The notes beneath the pieces were generated by a model, which saw nothing but the letters and a program-made list of their open reading frames with translations, ran no database searches and was not told where the DNA came from. DNA of 64,000 bases from an uncultured Croceitalea sp. (GTDB lineage: Bacteria; Bacteroidota; Bacteroidia; Flavobacteriales; Flavobacteriaceae): NCBI GenBank assembly GCA_947494805.1, contig CANLWK010000006.1:62001-126000 (forward strand). The letters run 5' to 3'. This document shows, one piece after another, positions 26,820 through 34,455 of the stretch (the first letter of the stretch is position 1; each line of letters begins with the position of its first letter). The position numbers and the translations under genes are program-made.

Positions 26820-27779
26820 ATGAATAAAGATAGCAAAATCCACGGAGTGGATATCAGTAAGGATGTATTTGATGTCATGGACCCCAAAGGTCATCACCAT
26901 CAGTTCATTAATGGCCCCAAGGGTTTTAAGCAATACCTTAAGTTATTGGGCGAAGAGGACCTGGTGGTTATGGAAGCTACAGGATATTACCACTATTTAT
27001 TGGCACAGTTTCTCTACGAATCTGGTATTAAGGTTTCAGTGGTAAACCCACTGTCGGTAAAACGTTTTGTACAGATGAAACTGGCCAAGATAAAGACCGA
27101 TAAGAGTGATGCCATGGCCATACGGGATTATGGCCTTGTCAATGAGGTCCCGCTCTATGATGGCAAAGGAAAGGACCATGCCGAGAGCCTTCAGTTATTG
27201 GCATTGATGGACATCTACCTGAAACAGCGCACCCAGATAAAGAACAAGCTTCACGGGGAAAAGGTGCTGGGCGTACCTTCAAAAGCGGTGTACGGTTCAT
27301 TGAAACGCACGTCAAAGGTTTTGGACCGGGAGCTGTGTTCACTTAATGAGCGATTGCTCAGCTTGGTCAAAGAGACCCAACAAGAACAACTTACCAATTT
27401 AAAGAGCATACCTGGGTTGGGGGACAGGACCGTTGCCCTGTTGATCGTGCTGACCGATGGCTTTAACAAGTTCGAGAATGCGGGCCAACCATGCAATTAT
27501 GCCGGTATCACCCCAACAATACGACGTTCTGGAAGTAGCGTAAGGGGCAAGAGCAGGATTGTGGGCAATAGAAAATTACGAAACTTATTGTTCTTGTGTG
27601 CTTTTTCGGCCTGTAAACACAACAAGGGATGCAGGGAAATTTACGAACGCATAACGGCAAAGGGGAAGAGCAAAAAACTGGCATTGATCGCCGTATCCAA
27701 CAAGCTTTTAAAACAAGCGTTTGCAATTGCAAAATCAGGACTGCCCTATGATGAAAATCATGCGTCGAAATTGAGCTAA
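26820..27779 (+). CDS. IS110-family transposase (DEDD recombinase)
   Basis: 319 residues. The N-terminal RuvC-like half has the acidic residues in GVDISKDVFDVMD, VVMEATGYYHYLL and KTDKSDAMAIRDYG. The C-terminal Transposase_20 half has SIPGLGDRTVALLIV, FENAGQPCNYAGITPTIRRSGSS, whose Ser cluster would hold the catalytic Ser, and RNLLFLCAFSACKHN. Length and motifs are complete, so it may be active. It is the only plus-strand gene between 1 and 33 kb. Confidence 0.95.
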   Translation: MNKDSKIHGVDISKDVFDVMDPKGHHHQFINGPKGFKQYLKLLGEEDLVVMEATGYYHYLLAQFLYESGIKVSVVNPLSVKRFVQMKLAKIKTDKSDAMAIRDYGLVNEVPLYDGKGKDHAESLQLLALMDIYLKQRTQIKNKLHGEKVLGVPSKAVYGSLKRTSKVLDRELCSLNERLLSLVKETQQEQLTNLKSIPGLGDRTVALLIVLTDGFNKFENAGQPCNYAGITPTIRRSGSSVRGKSRIVGNRKLRNLLFLCAFSACKHNKGCREIYERITAKGKSKKLALIAVSNKLLKQAFAIAKSGLPYDENHASKLS

Positions 27780-27850
27780 AAGAACTTGTTTTTTAACTCA
27801 GTTCTTTGTTGTGCTTAGTGTTTTTCCGCACGTAACTTTAATCTTCTGAT

Positions 27851-28600
27851 TTAATCCTTTTCCGATTTAAATATTCCCAAAATTACACTGTCCAACTCAT
27901 TAGTGTCCAATCCGGGTTTCATTTTTGGATGGTATAATAATCTAATAATTTCCTTATCCAATTGTGAATATTGCATTGTTTCTTCTTCTAGTTTATATTT
28001 ATCTTCATAAAAAATACTTGTTGGATATTTTTTGGAATCAAAAGCCAAGCCCAAACTTTGGGTTATCTCTTCTAAGATAGTAGACTCTTGACCATCAATT
28101 GTATTTTCGGTATTGATAAAGATTTTGGCTTTGTTTAATTCATACGTTTCTGGAAGAGCTTCCCCGTTAACAAATCCAGCAACATCATAAGTTAGGTCAT
28201 TAAATTTTTTATAAAACTCAGGGTCTAATTCTTTAACTCTTTCTTTGTTACATAGATAAAGAATGATGTTACTATTTGTATGATTTTCGGTAATTTCTAT
28301 TTTAAACCCATCCGTTGCTAATTGGTTAATTTCATTAATTGTCCTTTCTATAGCTGACATCTGGTCTTTGAATCCTTTTTCTTTCACGATATATAGAAAT
28401 ACAGATTCCTTCCATTTTATTACTTTTTCAGGATTATCTGTAAATTCTGATTGTAGGGCTATCTCTTTAAAATAGTCTATAATTTCTTTTTCATAAGGAG
28501 TTGGGTCATAGTTTATGTCTCTTTTTTTTAAGTAAAAAAGAAGCCCTAGTAGAATGACTATTCCTAATAATATTTTCCCAAGTATATTTTTGCTATTCAA
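27851..28600 (-). CDS. Membrane-anchored DUF2927-like protein
   Basis: The longest frame starts at 28,690, but its first 14 codons lie inside a spacer repeat (left arm 28,648-28,676). I therefore favour a TTG start at 28,600, giving about 249 residues beginning with a membrane anchor (about 8-25, KILLGIVILLGLLFYL). ILEEITQSLGLAFDSKKYPTSIFYE and LYHPKMKPGLDTNELD match DUF2927, a metzincin-like family without assigned role; the zinc motif is degenerate (EEITQSL). Single-gene unit right of the IS110 element. Confidence 0.6.
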   Translation of the reverse strand: MNSKNILGKILLGIVILLGLLFYLKKRDINYDPTPYEKEIIDYFKEIALQSEFTDNPEKVIKWKESVFLYIVKEKGFKDQMSAIERTINEINQLATDGFKIEITENHTNSNIILYLCNKERVKELDPEFYKKFNDLTYDVAGFVNGEALPETYELNKAKIFINTENTIDGQESTILEEITQSLGLAFDSKKYPTSIFYEDKYKLEEETMQYSQLDKEIIRLLYHPKMKPGLDTNELDSVILGIFKSEKD

Positions 28601-28647
28601 CTTGATTTCTTGAGGTCTGTTTTTTCCTGATTGCCTTTTTACATTAA

Positions 28648-28843
28648 GCACAACGGTCTTGTGTATGAAACGTAGCGTGTAAAAAGACACTAACTTTTCG
28701 GATTAACACAGAGCCAAATATTTATATTTTGTTTTTAATTTTCTCTTTTTAAAAGCCAAATTAAAAATTTGGCGGTCTTTGCAAATAAGCACGAACCTTT
28801 CGTTTTAGCACTTACTAGCTATGTTTTATACACCGTGTTGTGC
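28648..28843 (-). repeat. Long cassette-spacer inverted repeat (best attC-like site)
   Basis: The left arm 28,648-28,676 (GCACAAC...GTGTATGAAACGTAGC) pairs with the right arm 28,818-28,843 (GCTATGTTTTATACAC...GTTGTGC): the 7-bp ends are perfect, followed by a mismatched bulge and about 14 further pairs. The ends GCACAAC/GTTGTGC differ from the attC core RYYYAAC/GTTRRRY at one symmetric position. Between them a separate perfect 8-bp hairpin lies at 28,755-28,773. The right arm overlaps the end of the 175-residue gene (its last residues NVAQHGV), as cassette genes often end within attC. Confidence 0.6.
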
Positions 28844-29353
28844 AACGTTTATTTCTTTTTCAATTCGGTTAGTTTCTGATTCAACTAATGGTTTTAAATC
28901 AAGTTCTCTAACTTTTTTTATATACCCATTTGCTTTATTGTAATCCTTTCTCAAAAGTTCAATATTCGCTAAATTCAATAATACAATTGATTTGTCATTT
29001 TGAGTTCTTAAGCCAATATTCAAAGCTTGGGTTAAATCAGAATGACTTCTTTTAAATTCCTTTTTCTCTAAAGCTATAATTCCAGTTGTAAAATAGTAAT
29101 AGCTTTTGTGTCCTTTAGTCAGTTTTTCTGGATTTTTGATTTTAGAAATTAGTTCTTCGGCTTTTTTTATATTATCCTTTTTCATTTGTTGAAAAGCAGC
29201 GTAAACAGTTCCGTATTTGAAATATCCATAAATGAAAAGTCCACCAGCAATTAACATCATTACCATATTTGCAAAATCTTCTTTTGAGTAAAAGTATGCA
29301 GATGCTATTAAGCTAAATATAACGAGAATGACTCTTATAGTTGGTGTAAACAT
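28826..29353 (-). CDS. Membrane protein with TPR-like repeats
   Basis: 175 residues. Two hydrophobic segments at the N-terminus (about 6-20 and 28-44), then helical repeats typical of TPRs (HKSYYYFTTGIIALEKKEFKRSHSDLTQALN, IVLLNLANIELLRKDYNKANGYIKKVREL). Inner-membrane anchored scaffold by inference. 9 bp from the upstream 122-codon gene, forming a two-gene unit. Confidence 0.65.
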   Translation of the reverse strand: MFTPTIRVILVIFSLIASAYFYSKEDFANMVMMLIAGGLFIYGYFKYGTVYAAFQQMKKDNIKKAEELISKIKNPEKLTKGHKSYYYFTTGIIALEKKEFKRSHSDLTQALNIGLRTQNDKSIVLLNLANIELLRKDYNKANGYIKKVRELDLKPLVESETNRIEKEINVAQHGV

Positions 29354-29362
29354 ATATTTTCA

Positions 29363-29731
29363 TTATTGATTTTTCCAAACAATGAATTCAGCATTTTCAG
29401 TCGAACTCATTGCTTCAATTAACCGTTCATTATTAAAATTCGGAAAGCGTTGAAAATTTTCTAACATTTCAGATTCTCCAGTTGCGCCACCTGGAACAGA
29501 TAAAATGCCACTACTTGATAATATTCTCCACCATACGTCAGTTCCCCAAGGTCCAGAATCGTTAGTCTCTATAATTATTTGATGAATTCCGCTTATTTCA
29601 ATTGAACTCTCAATTCCATCGTAATCAGTAATCTTAATTTTTGTTCCATTAAATTCCACTTTCCACTTAGATTCTGGCTCTAAATTGCTTTTATTTTCTT
29701 TACTTTTTTTGAAAAACGAAAATATTCCCAT
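29363..29731 (-). CDS. Hypothetical protein (122 aa)
   Basis: Starts MGIFSFFKKSKENK, then beta-rich: KWKVEFNGTKIKITDYDGIESSIEISGIHQIIIETNDSGPWGTDVWWRIL. I recognise no named family; the Trp-rich PWGTDVWW segment is characteristic of some uncharacterised Bacteroidota proteins. No signal peptide. It is the rightmost gene of the cassette-like region. Confidence 0.6.
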   Translation of the reverse strand: MGIFSFFKKSKENKSNLEPESKWKVEFNGTKIKITDYDGIESSIEISGIHQIIIETNDSGPWGTDVWWRILSSSGILSVPGGATGESEMLENFQRFPNFNNERLIEAMSSTENAEFIVWKNQ

Positions 29732-29747
29732 TCCTAATTCTAATGTT

Positions 29748-29760
29748 GCACAACAATTGG
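29748..29760 (-). repeat. Half-site of the spacer repeat at the array edge
   Basis: GCACAAC (29,748-29,754) is identical to the ends at 18,577 and 28,648. No partner arm is seen towards the dehydratase; a separate perfect hairpin AAACGTAC/GTACGTTT lies next to it (29,764-29,782). A lone half-site at the upstream edge is what an insertion or att boundary would leave. No integrase gene follows. Confidence 0.35.
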
Positions 29761-29878
29761 CTAAACGTACCTAGTACGTTTATTTCTTTTATGACCGTAA
29801 TGTATAACTATTCCTGTAGGCACCGGCTATTGCTTCAGCTATATTGGCATATGATACGCTTACAAACAGTTCCATCGT

Positions 29879-30871
29879 TTAATTGCCCAATGCCGGTAAA
29901 GTGCCCAAACAATCCGTTTTCCAAATTTTCTGGGTAGTCGGTTGGTCCACATTACCACCAGAGATGACCATCAATACCCGCTTTTTTGTCTTTTGGGTCT
30001 TTAGCCACTGACAGATTGCCTCCATGGGCATGGCACAGGTCGGCTCTAAACGGCACTTCAGTAAATGTGTCAACCATTGGGTCCAATACACTAAGCGTTC
30101 TTCTGCCACCTCGTAAAAACCGTCCAGCTGTTTTAAATATTCAAAGGTAATATCACCGACCGACATGGTCATGGCCCCATCGGCCAGCGTATCGGGTACC
30201 CCTGGCAATCGTTGTATACTCCCTTTTCTTAAAGACTCGGCAGCATCGTTGGCATTCAAGGGCTCAACCCCAAAAACTTGGGTCTTTGGTGAAAGGCCAC
30301 GTGCCCCTATCAGGGTGCCCGAGGTGAGGCCACCACCCCCACAAGGCGTAAATACGGCATCAATGTCATCAAGTTCTGATAATGCTTCAAAGGCCGCCGT
30401 ACCCTGACCGCAGATGACCTGTTCGTGGTTGAAGGGGGGAATCCAAAAAGTACCGTCTTGCTGGGCCGCTTCGGCCACTTTGGCATCGGTGATATCACGG
30501 GTTTCGCTCAAGACCACCTTTGCCCCATAGGCCTTAGTGGCCTGCACCTTGACTTTTGAGGAATAGGCTGCCATATAAATCGTGGCTGGTATCTGAAACT
30601 GTTTTGCGGCATAGGCAACGGCCTGGGCATGATTGCCCGAACTATTCGCTACAATGTGCTTGGGCCGGTGTCCGTTCGCCAACAGCCAGGCCACCGTGTT
30701 CACCCCTCCCCTAGCCTTGAAGGCCCCAATCTTTTGAAAATTTTCAGCCTTAAAAAAGATTTCGTGTCCCAACCATTCATTCAACAGTGATGAGGTCAGT
30801 ATGGGCGTGGTATTGATATAGGGGTCTATGCGTTCTTTTGCGGCCCGTATATCCGTTAAGGTCAATTTCAT
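29879..30871 (-). CDS. Threonine/serine dehydratase, PLP-dependent
   Basis: About 330 residues from the Met at 30,871 (the frame extends 12 codons further). The PLP lysine lies in IGAFKARGGVNT, the Asn/Ser contact in NSSGNHAQAVA, and the phosphate-binding Gly-rich loop in CGGGGLTSG. No C-terminal ACT domain, so this is the short catabolic or serine-racemase-like type rather than biosynthetic IlvA. Fold type II enzyme in the cytoplasm converting threonine or serine to 2-oxo acids. Confidence 0.85.
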   Translation of the reverse strand: MKLTLTDIRAAKERIDPYINTTPILTSSLLNEWLGHEIFFKAENFQKIGAFKARGGVNTVAWLLANGHRPKHIVANSSGNHAQAVAYAAKQFQIPATIYMAAYSSKVKVQATKAYGAKVVLSETRDITDAKVAEAAQQDGTFWIPPFNHEQVICGQGTAAFEALSELDDIDAVFTPCGGGGLTSGTLIGARGLSPKTQVFGVEPLNANDAAESLRKGSIQRLPGVPDTLADGAMTMSVGDITFEYLKQLDGFYEVAEERLVYWTQWLTHLLKCRLEPTCAMPMEAICQWLKTQKTKKRVLMVISGGNVDQPTTQKIWKTDCLGTLPALGN

Positions 30872-30931
30872 GTACCGGTTTTGCCCTAAAATTAGCACAT
30901 TTATCACAAGGGGTTACTACCCTTGGGCACA

Positions 30932-30968
30932 AAAAAAGTAGCACCTTTCCCTTGTTCGAAAAAGGTGT
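30932..30968 (-). terminator. Intrinsic terminator after glutamine synthetase III
   Basis: Read on the minus strand, CACCTTT pairs with AAAGGTG, followed by CTAC and a run of seven T. It lies 10 bp after the glnN stop and before the dehydratase start. Confidence 0.65.
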
Positions 30969-30977
30969 TTTATCCTT

Positions 30978-33158
30978 TTATTTTACAAAAAGTAGCTCGC
31001 GGTATTTGGTCAAGGGCCAGAGCTCATCGGCAATCATGGTCTCCAAAGCATCAACGTGCACACGAATCTTATCAAAATAGGGTTTTACGTTATCGCAATA
31101 CGCTTTTGCTTTTTTGGGGATGGTCGCCATGTTGTCGGCCTTTTCATTCGCACCCATCATGAGGTCAGCGAGTTTTTTGGCTTCGACCAAATGCTCGGCC
31201 ATTTGTTCTAATATATTGAGCTGTGGGCCCGTAACTTTGGTATGGGCAGCACCATAGACATCTTTTAGGCCTGCAATGTTTTCAAGCAGTACGTTTTGGT
31301 AATTGATGGCAGCGGGCAACACATGGTTGTACACCAACTCGTTCAAAATACGCCCCTCTATCTGAATATGGAACACATAATTGTCCAATTCAACCTCTTG
31401 ATGGGCGGCCAGTTCTTTTTCGCTCATCACATTCATGGCATCGAACAGGGCAATGCTCTCTTTTGAGGTCAGTACCTGTATGGCCTGTGGTGTATTTTTA
31501 TTATGGCTGAGCTTGCGTTTTTTGGCCTCATCTTCCCACTTGATGCTGTAGCCATCACCATCAAAACGAATGCGTTTTGAGGTTTTGATATACTCACGGA
31601 GCACGTTGAAAACAGCTTCGTCTTTCTTTAGGTTCTTTTTATCGATCAAAACATCGACCTCCTTTTTGAAATCGGTCAGTTGCTTGGCCACGATCGTATT
31701 TAAAATGGTCATGGGTTTGGCACAGTTCATCTTGGCACCAACGCCTCGCATTTCAAATTTATTTCCGGTAAAGGCAAAGGGCGAAGTGCGGTTTCTATCG
31801 GTATTGTCCAACAAAATTTCAGGTATTTTACCTACCACGTTCAGTTTCAATTCGGTTTTTTCTTGTGGGGACAGTTTTCCCTTAGAAACACCTTCGAGCT
31901 CATCAAGTACATTGCCCAACTGTTCTCCAATAAATATGGAGATAATGGCCGGTGGGGCCTCATTGGCACCCAATCGATGGTCATTACTTGCCGAGGCGAT
32001 GGACGACCGTAAGAGTTCTTCATAGGTATCGACCGCCTTGATGGTATTGATAAAAAAGGTCAGAAACTGTAAGTTCTTCATGGGCGTTGACCCCGGACTC
32101 AATAGGTTCACACCCGTATCGGTCGCCAATGACCAATTGTTGTGCTTGCCCGATCCGTTAATGCCCGCAAACGGTTTTTCATGAAAGAGCACCTTAAATC
32201 CGTGCTGGTTGGCCACTTCTTCCATCACATCCATCAGTAAGAGGTTATGGTCAACCGAAAGATTGGCTTCTTCAAACACCGGGGCCAGTTCAAACTGATT
32301 GGGGGCCACCTCGTTATGTCGTGTTTTTACCGGGATGCCCAAAACCATACATTGCTTTTCAAGGGCACTCATAAAGCTCAGCACCCGACTTGGTATCACA
32401 CCAAAATAATGGTCGTCAAGTTGCTGGCCTTTTGCTGCGGAATTACCAACCAGCGTTCGGCCTGTCATCAAAATATCAGGGCGTGATTGCGCCAAAGCCT
32501 TGTCTATCAAAAAATACTCTTGCTCCCACCCCAAAGTGGCATGCACCTTACGTACATTTTTATCAAAATATTGCGCCACGCTTGTGGCCGCTTCATCAAC
32601 GGCATTTAGGGCACGTAACAAAGGTGCCTTATTGTCCAAGGCCTCACCCGTATACGATACAAAAATGGTGGGTATACAAAGCGTGGTTTTATAAATAAAG
32701 GCCGGTGAAGTAGGGTCCCAAGCGGTATACCCCCGAGCCTCAAAAGTATTTCGGATACCCCCGCTGGGGAAACTGGACGCATCGGGTTCTTGCTGTACCA
32801 ATTGACTACCGCCAAACTTTTCAAGTCCCTTTCCGTCATGCATCAAATCAAAAAAGGCATCGTGTTTCTCTGCTGTTGAGCCCGTTAAGGGTTGAAACCA
32901 ATGCGTATAATGGGTTGCGCCCATAGATAAGGCCCAGGCCTTCATACCCTCGGCCACCTGGTCCGCCACCTTGCGATCGATTTTTTTACCCGAAAATATG
33001 GCCGATTGCACTTTTTCATAGGCCTCTGCTGTCAAAAACTGAAGCATTTTTTCATTGTTGAACACATTCTTAGCGAACAACTTAGACCGTTTTTCGGTCT
33101 CGGTAATCTCCATGGCCGGTCTATCATGGCTTTCTAACAGCGCTTCAAATCTCATCAT
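30978..33158 (-). CDS. glnN: Type III glutamine synthetase
   Basis: About 726 residues. Start at Met 33,158 (or 33,155); the longer frame begins inside the promoter. GSIII features: GWEQEYFLIDKALAQSRPD, HEKPFAGINGSGKHNNWSLATDTG, ASNDHRLGANEAPPAIISIF and RNRTSPFAFTGNKFEMRGVG. It makes glutamine from glutamate, ammonia and ATP, as a large dodecamer. It is transcribed divergently from a second, smaller glutamine synthetase, and the shared 200-bp spacer carries a repeated CCCCC motif. Confidence 0.95.
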   Translation of the reverse strand: MMRFEALLESHDRPAMEITETEKRSKLFAKNVFNNEKMLQFLTAEAYEKVQSAIFSGKKIDRKVADQVAEGMKAWALSMGATHYTHWFQPLTGSTAEKHDAFFDLMHDGKGLEKFGGSQLVQQEPDASSFPSGGIRNTFEARGYTAWDPTSPAFIYKTTLCIPTIFVSYTGEALDNKAPLLRALNAVDEAATSVAQYFDKNVRKVHATLGWEQEYFLIDKALAQSRPDILMTGRTLVGNSAAKGQQLDDHYFGVIPSRVLSFMSALEKQCMVLGIPVKTRHNEVAPNQFELAPVFEEANLSVDHNLLLMDVMEEVANQHGFKVLFHEKPFAGINGSGKHNNWSLATDTGVNLLSPGSTPMKNLQFLTFFINTIKAVDTYEELLRSSIASASNDHRLGANEAPPAIISIFIGEQLGNVLDELEGVSKGKLSPQEKTELKLNVVGKIPEILLDNTDRNRTSPFAFTGNKFEMRGVGAKMNCAKPMTILNTIVAKQLTDFKKEVDVLIDKKNLKKDEAVFNVLREYIKTSKRIRFDGDGYSIKWEDEAKKRKLSHNKNTPQAIQVLTSKESIALFDAMNVMSEKELAAHQEVELDNYVFHIQIEGRILNELVYNHVLPAAINYQNVLLENIAGLKDVYGAAHTKVTGPQLNILEQMAEHLVEAKKLADLMMGANEKADNMATIPKKAKAYCDNVKPYFDKIRVHVDALETMIADELWPLTKYRELLFVK

Positions 33159-33187
33159 GATGCTTTCTTGATTATTTATTAGGTGCA

Positions 33188-33301
33188 CAAAATTAACAAA
33201 TTAGCAATATCACCCCCAAAAAAATGTTTTTTTATCAATTAACCCTCCGATAAATGGGGGTTGACTAATTTTTAATAACTTTTGAAGAAATAACCCCCTA
33301 A
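33188..33301 (-). promoter_or_regulatory. Promoter and repeated AACCCCC-type motif between the two glutamine synthetases
   Basis: For glnN (minus strand), TAATTTTG (33,195-33,188) fits the -7 box TAnnTTTG and TTTG (33,220-33,217) fits -33, with about 21 bp between. Three related C-tracts flank it: CACCCCCAAA (33,211-33,220, overlapping -33), TCAACCCCCAT on the minus strand (33,264-33,254) and TAACCCCCTA (33,291-33,300). 33,241-33,262 is an imperfect palindrome AACCC...GGGTT. They are plausible sites for a nitrogen regulator, but the protein is unknown. Confidence 0.5.
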
Positions 33302-33371
33302 AAATGCATGTTTTTCATGAAAAAAATTATTTTTACCGCTTATTAAATTTTAAAGTAAACAACCCGCGATT

Positions 33372-34388
33372 ATGAGTAAGTCAAAATTAGAGTACATCTG
33401 GTTGGATGGCTATTTTCCAACGCAAAACATGCGAAGCAAAACTAAAGTGGTCAATGACTTTAGTGGCAAGTTAGAAGACTGCCCTATGTGGTCTTTTGAC
33501 GGAAGTTCAACACGACAAGCGACTGGTGATTCTTCAGACTGTTTGTTAAAACCAGTTGCGATTTTTCCTGATCCAGCACGAAAGAACGGATGGTTGGTCA
33601 TGACCGAGGTTTTAAATGCCGATGGCACCCCTCACGTTTCTAACGGTAGAGCCACCATTGATGATGATGACAACGATTTCTGGTTCGGTTTTGAGCAAGA
33701 GTACTTTATAATGGATACGCAAACGCAGTTGCCCCTTGGTTTCCCAATTGGTGGTTACCCTGCCCCACAGGGGATGTACTACTGCTCCGTTGGCGGTAAA
33801 AATACCCATGGTAGGGATTTGGTCGAGGAGCACGCAGATCTTTGCATTGCAGCCGGCATCAACTTTGAAGGTATCAACCAAGAGGTCGCTTCAGGTCAAT
33901 GGGAGTTTCAATTGTTCGCCAAAGGCGCCAAAAAAGCAGGAGACGAAATCTGGGTTGCGCGTTATCTATTAGATCGTTTGACCGAACAATACGGTTACTA
34001 TATTGAATACCACCCTAAGCCACTTGGCAAGGATATGGACTGGAACGGTTCTGGTATGCACGCCAACTTCTCAAATACCACGCTGAGAACCTGCGGTGAT
34101 AAAGCGACTTACGAAAAAATCTGTGAAGCGTTCAGACCTGTGGTCAAAGAACATATTGAAGTTTACGGAGAGTTCAACGATCAGCGTTTGACCGGTGATC
34201 ACGAAACACAGTCGATCAACGAATTCAGTTTCGGTATCTCTGACCGGGGCGCATCCATCCGTATTCCTATTGCTACGGTTGAAAGTGGATGGAAAGGTTG
34301 GTTGGAAGATAGAAGACCAGCTTCAAACGGGGATCCGTACAAAATCGCCGGTAGAATTGTAAAAACCGTTAAATCGGCCAAAATATAG
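33372..34388 (+). CDS. Glutamine synthetase, short eukaryote-like (beta-grasp) type
   Basis: 338 residues. KLEYIWLDGYFPTQNMRSKTKVV and WSFDGSSTRQATGDSSDCLLKPVA are the GSII-like N-terminal beta-grasp; the catalytic part has FWFGFEQEYFIMD, KDMDWNGSGMHANFSNTTLR and NEFSFGISDRGASIRIP. Short compared with bacterial GSI (about 470). It makes glutamine like GlnN, and keeping both suggests different regulation or a regulatory role for one. Upstream TATTTTTA (33,328-33,335) is a weak -7 box. Confidence 0.9.
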   Translation: MSKSKLEYIWLDGYFPTQNMRSKTKVVNDFSGKLEDCPMWSFDGSSTRQATGDSSDCLLKPVAIFPDPARKNGWLVMTEVLNADGTPHVSNGRATIDDDDNDFWFGFEQEYFIMDTQTQLPLGFPIGGYPAPQGMYYCSVGGKNTHGRDLVEEHADLCIAAGINFEGINQEVASGQWEFQLFAKGAKKAGDEIWVARYLLDRLTEQYGYYIEYHPKPLGKDMDWNGSGMHANFSNTTLRTCGDKATYEKICEAFRPVVKEHIEVYGEFNDQRLTGDHETQSINEFSFGISDRGASIRIPIATVESGWKGWLEDRRPASNGDPYKIAGRIVKTVKSAKI

Positions 34389-34418
34389 TGTATATAATTA
34401 GTTGTTGATTTTAAGAGA

Positions 34419-34455
34419 CCGTCCTTTCGACCTATGGTTGTTGGGACGGTTTTTA
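34419..34455 (+). terminator. Intrinsic terminator after the short glutamine synthetase
   Basis: ACCGTCC (34,419-34,425) pairs with GGACGGT (34,445-34,451), followed by TTTTT. It ends at the stop of the convergent gene. Confidence 0.8.

Larger units (their letters stand above)
26624..27803 (+). mobile_element. IS110-family insertion sequence, apparently intact
   Basis: About 1.18 kb. Ends inferred by comparison with the remnant at 20,228-20,396: the left-end match begins at 26,624 and the right-end match stops at 27,803-27,804. A CT dinucleotide lies at both borders (26,622-26,623 and 27,804-27,805), as expected of IS110 elements, which lack terminal inverted repeats and leave a short core. 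There is a long left non-coding end (about 196 bp) and a short right end (24 bp), the IS110-group layout. Borders are uncertain by 1-2 bases. Confidence 0.8.
26612..27813 (-). repeat. Spacer repeat interrupted by the IS110 element
   Basis: The left flank CTACAACGGT (26,612-26,621) and right flank TTGTTGTGC (27,806-27,814) would join, around a CT dinucleotide, to a short inverted repeat ACAAC...GTTGT. The left flank matches the arms at 25,360 and 28,650 (CAACGGTCTTG). The IS is thus inserted in one of the shared spacer repeats, not in a gene. Confidence 0.55.

Noticed and set aside
21168..28843. Spacer repeats read as simple transcription terminators
   Set aside because: They lack T-runs on the gene-sense strand, have long or bulged stems, and share sequence between unrelated genes, unlike the clear terminators at 39,726 and 41,130.
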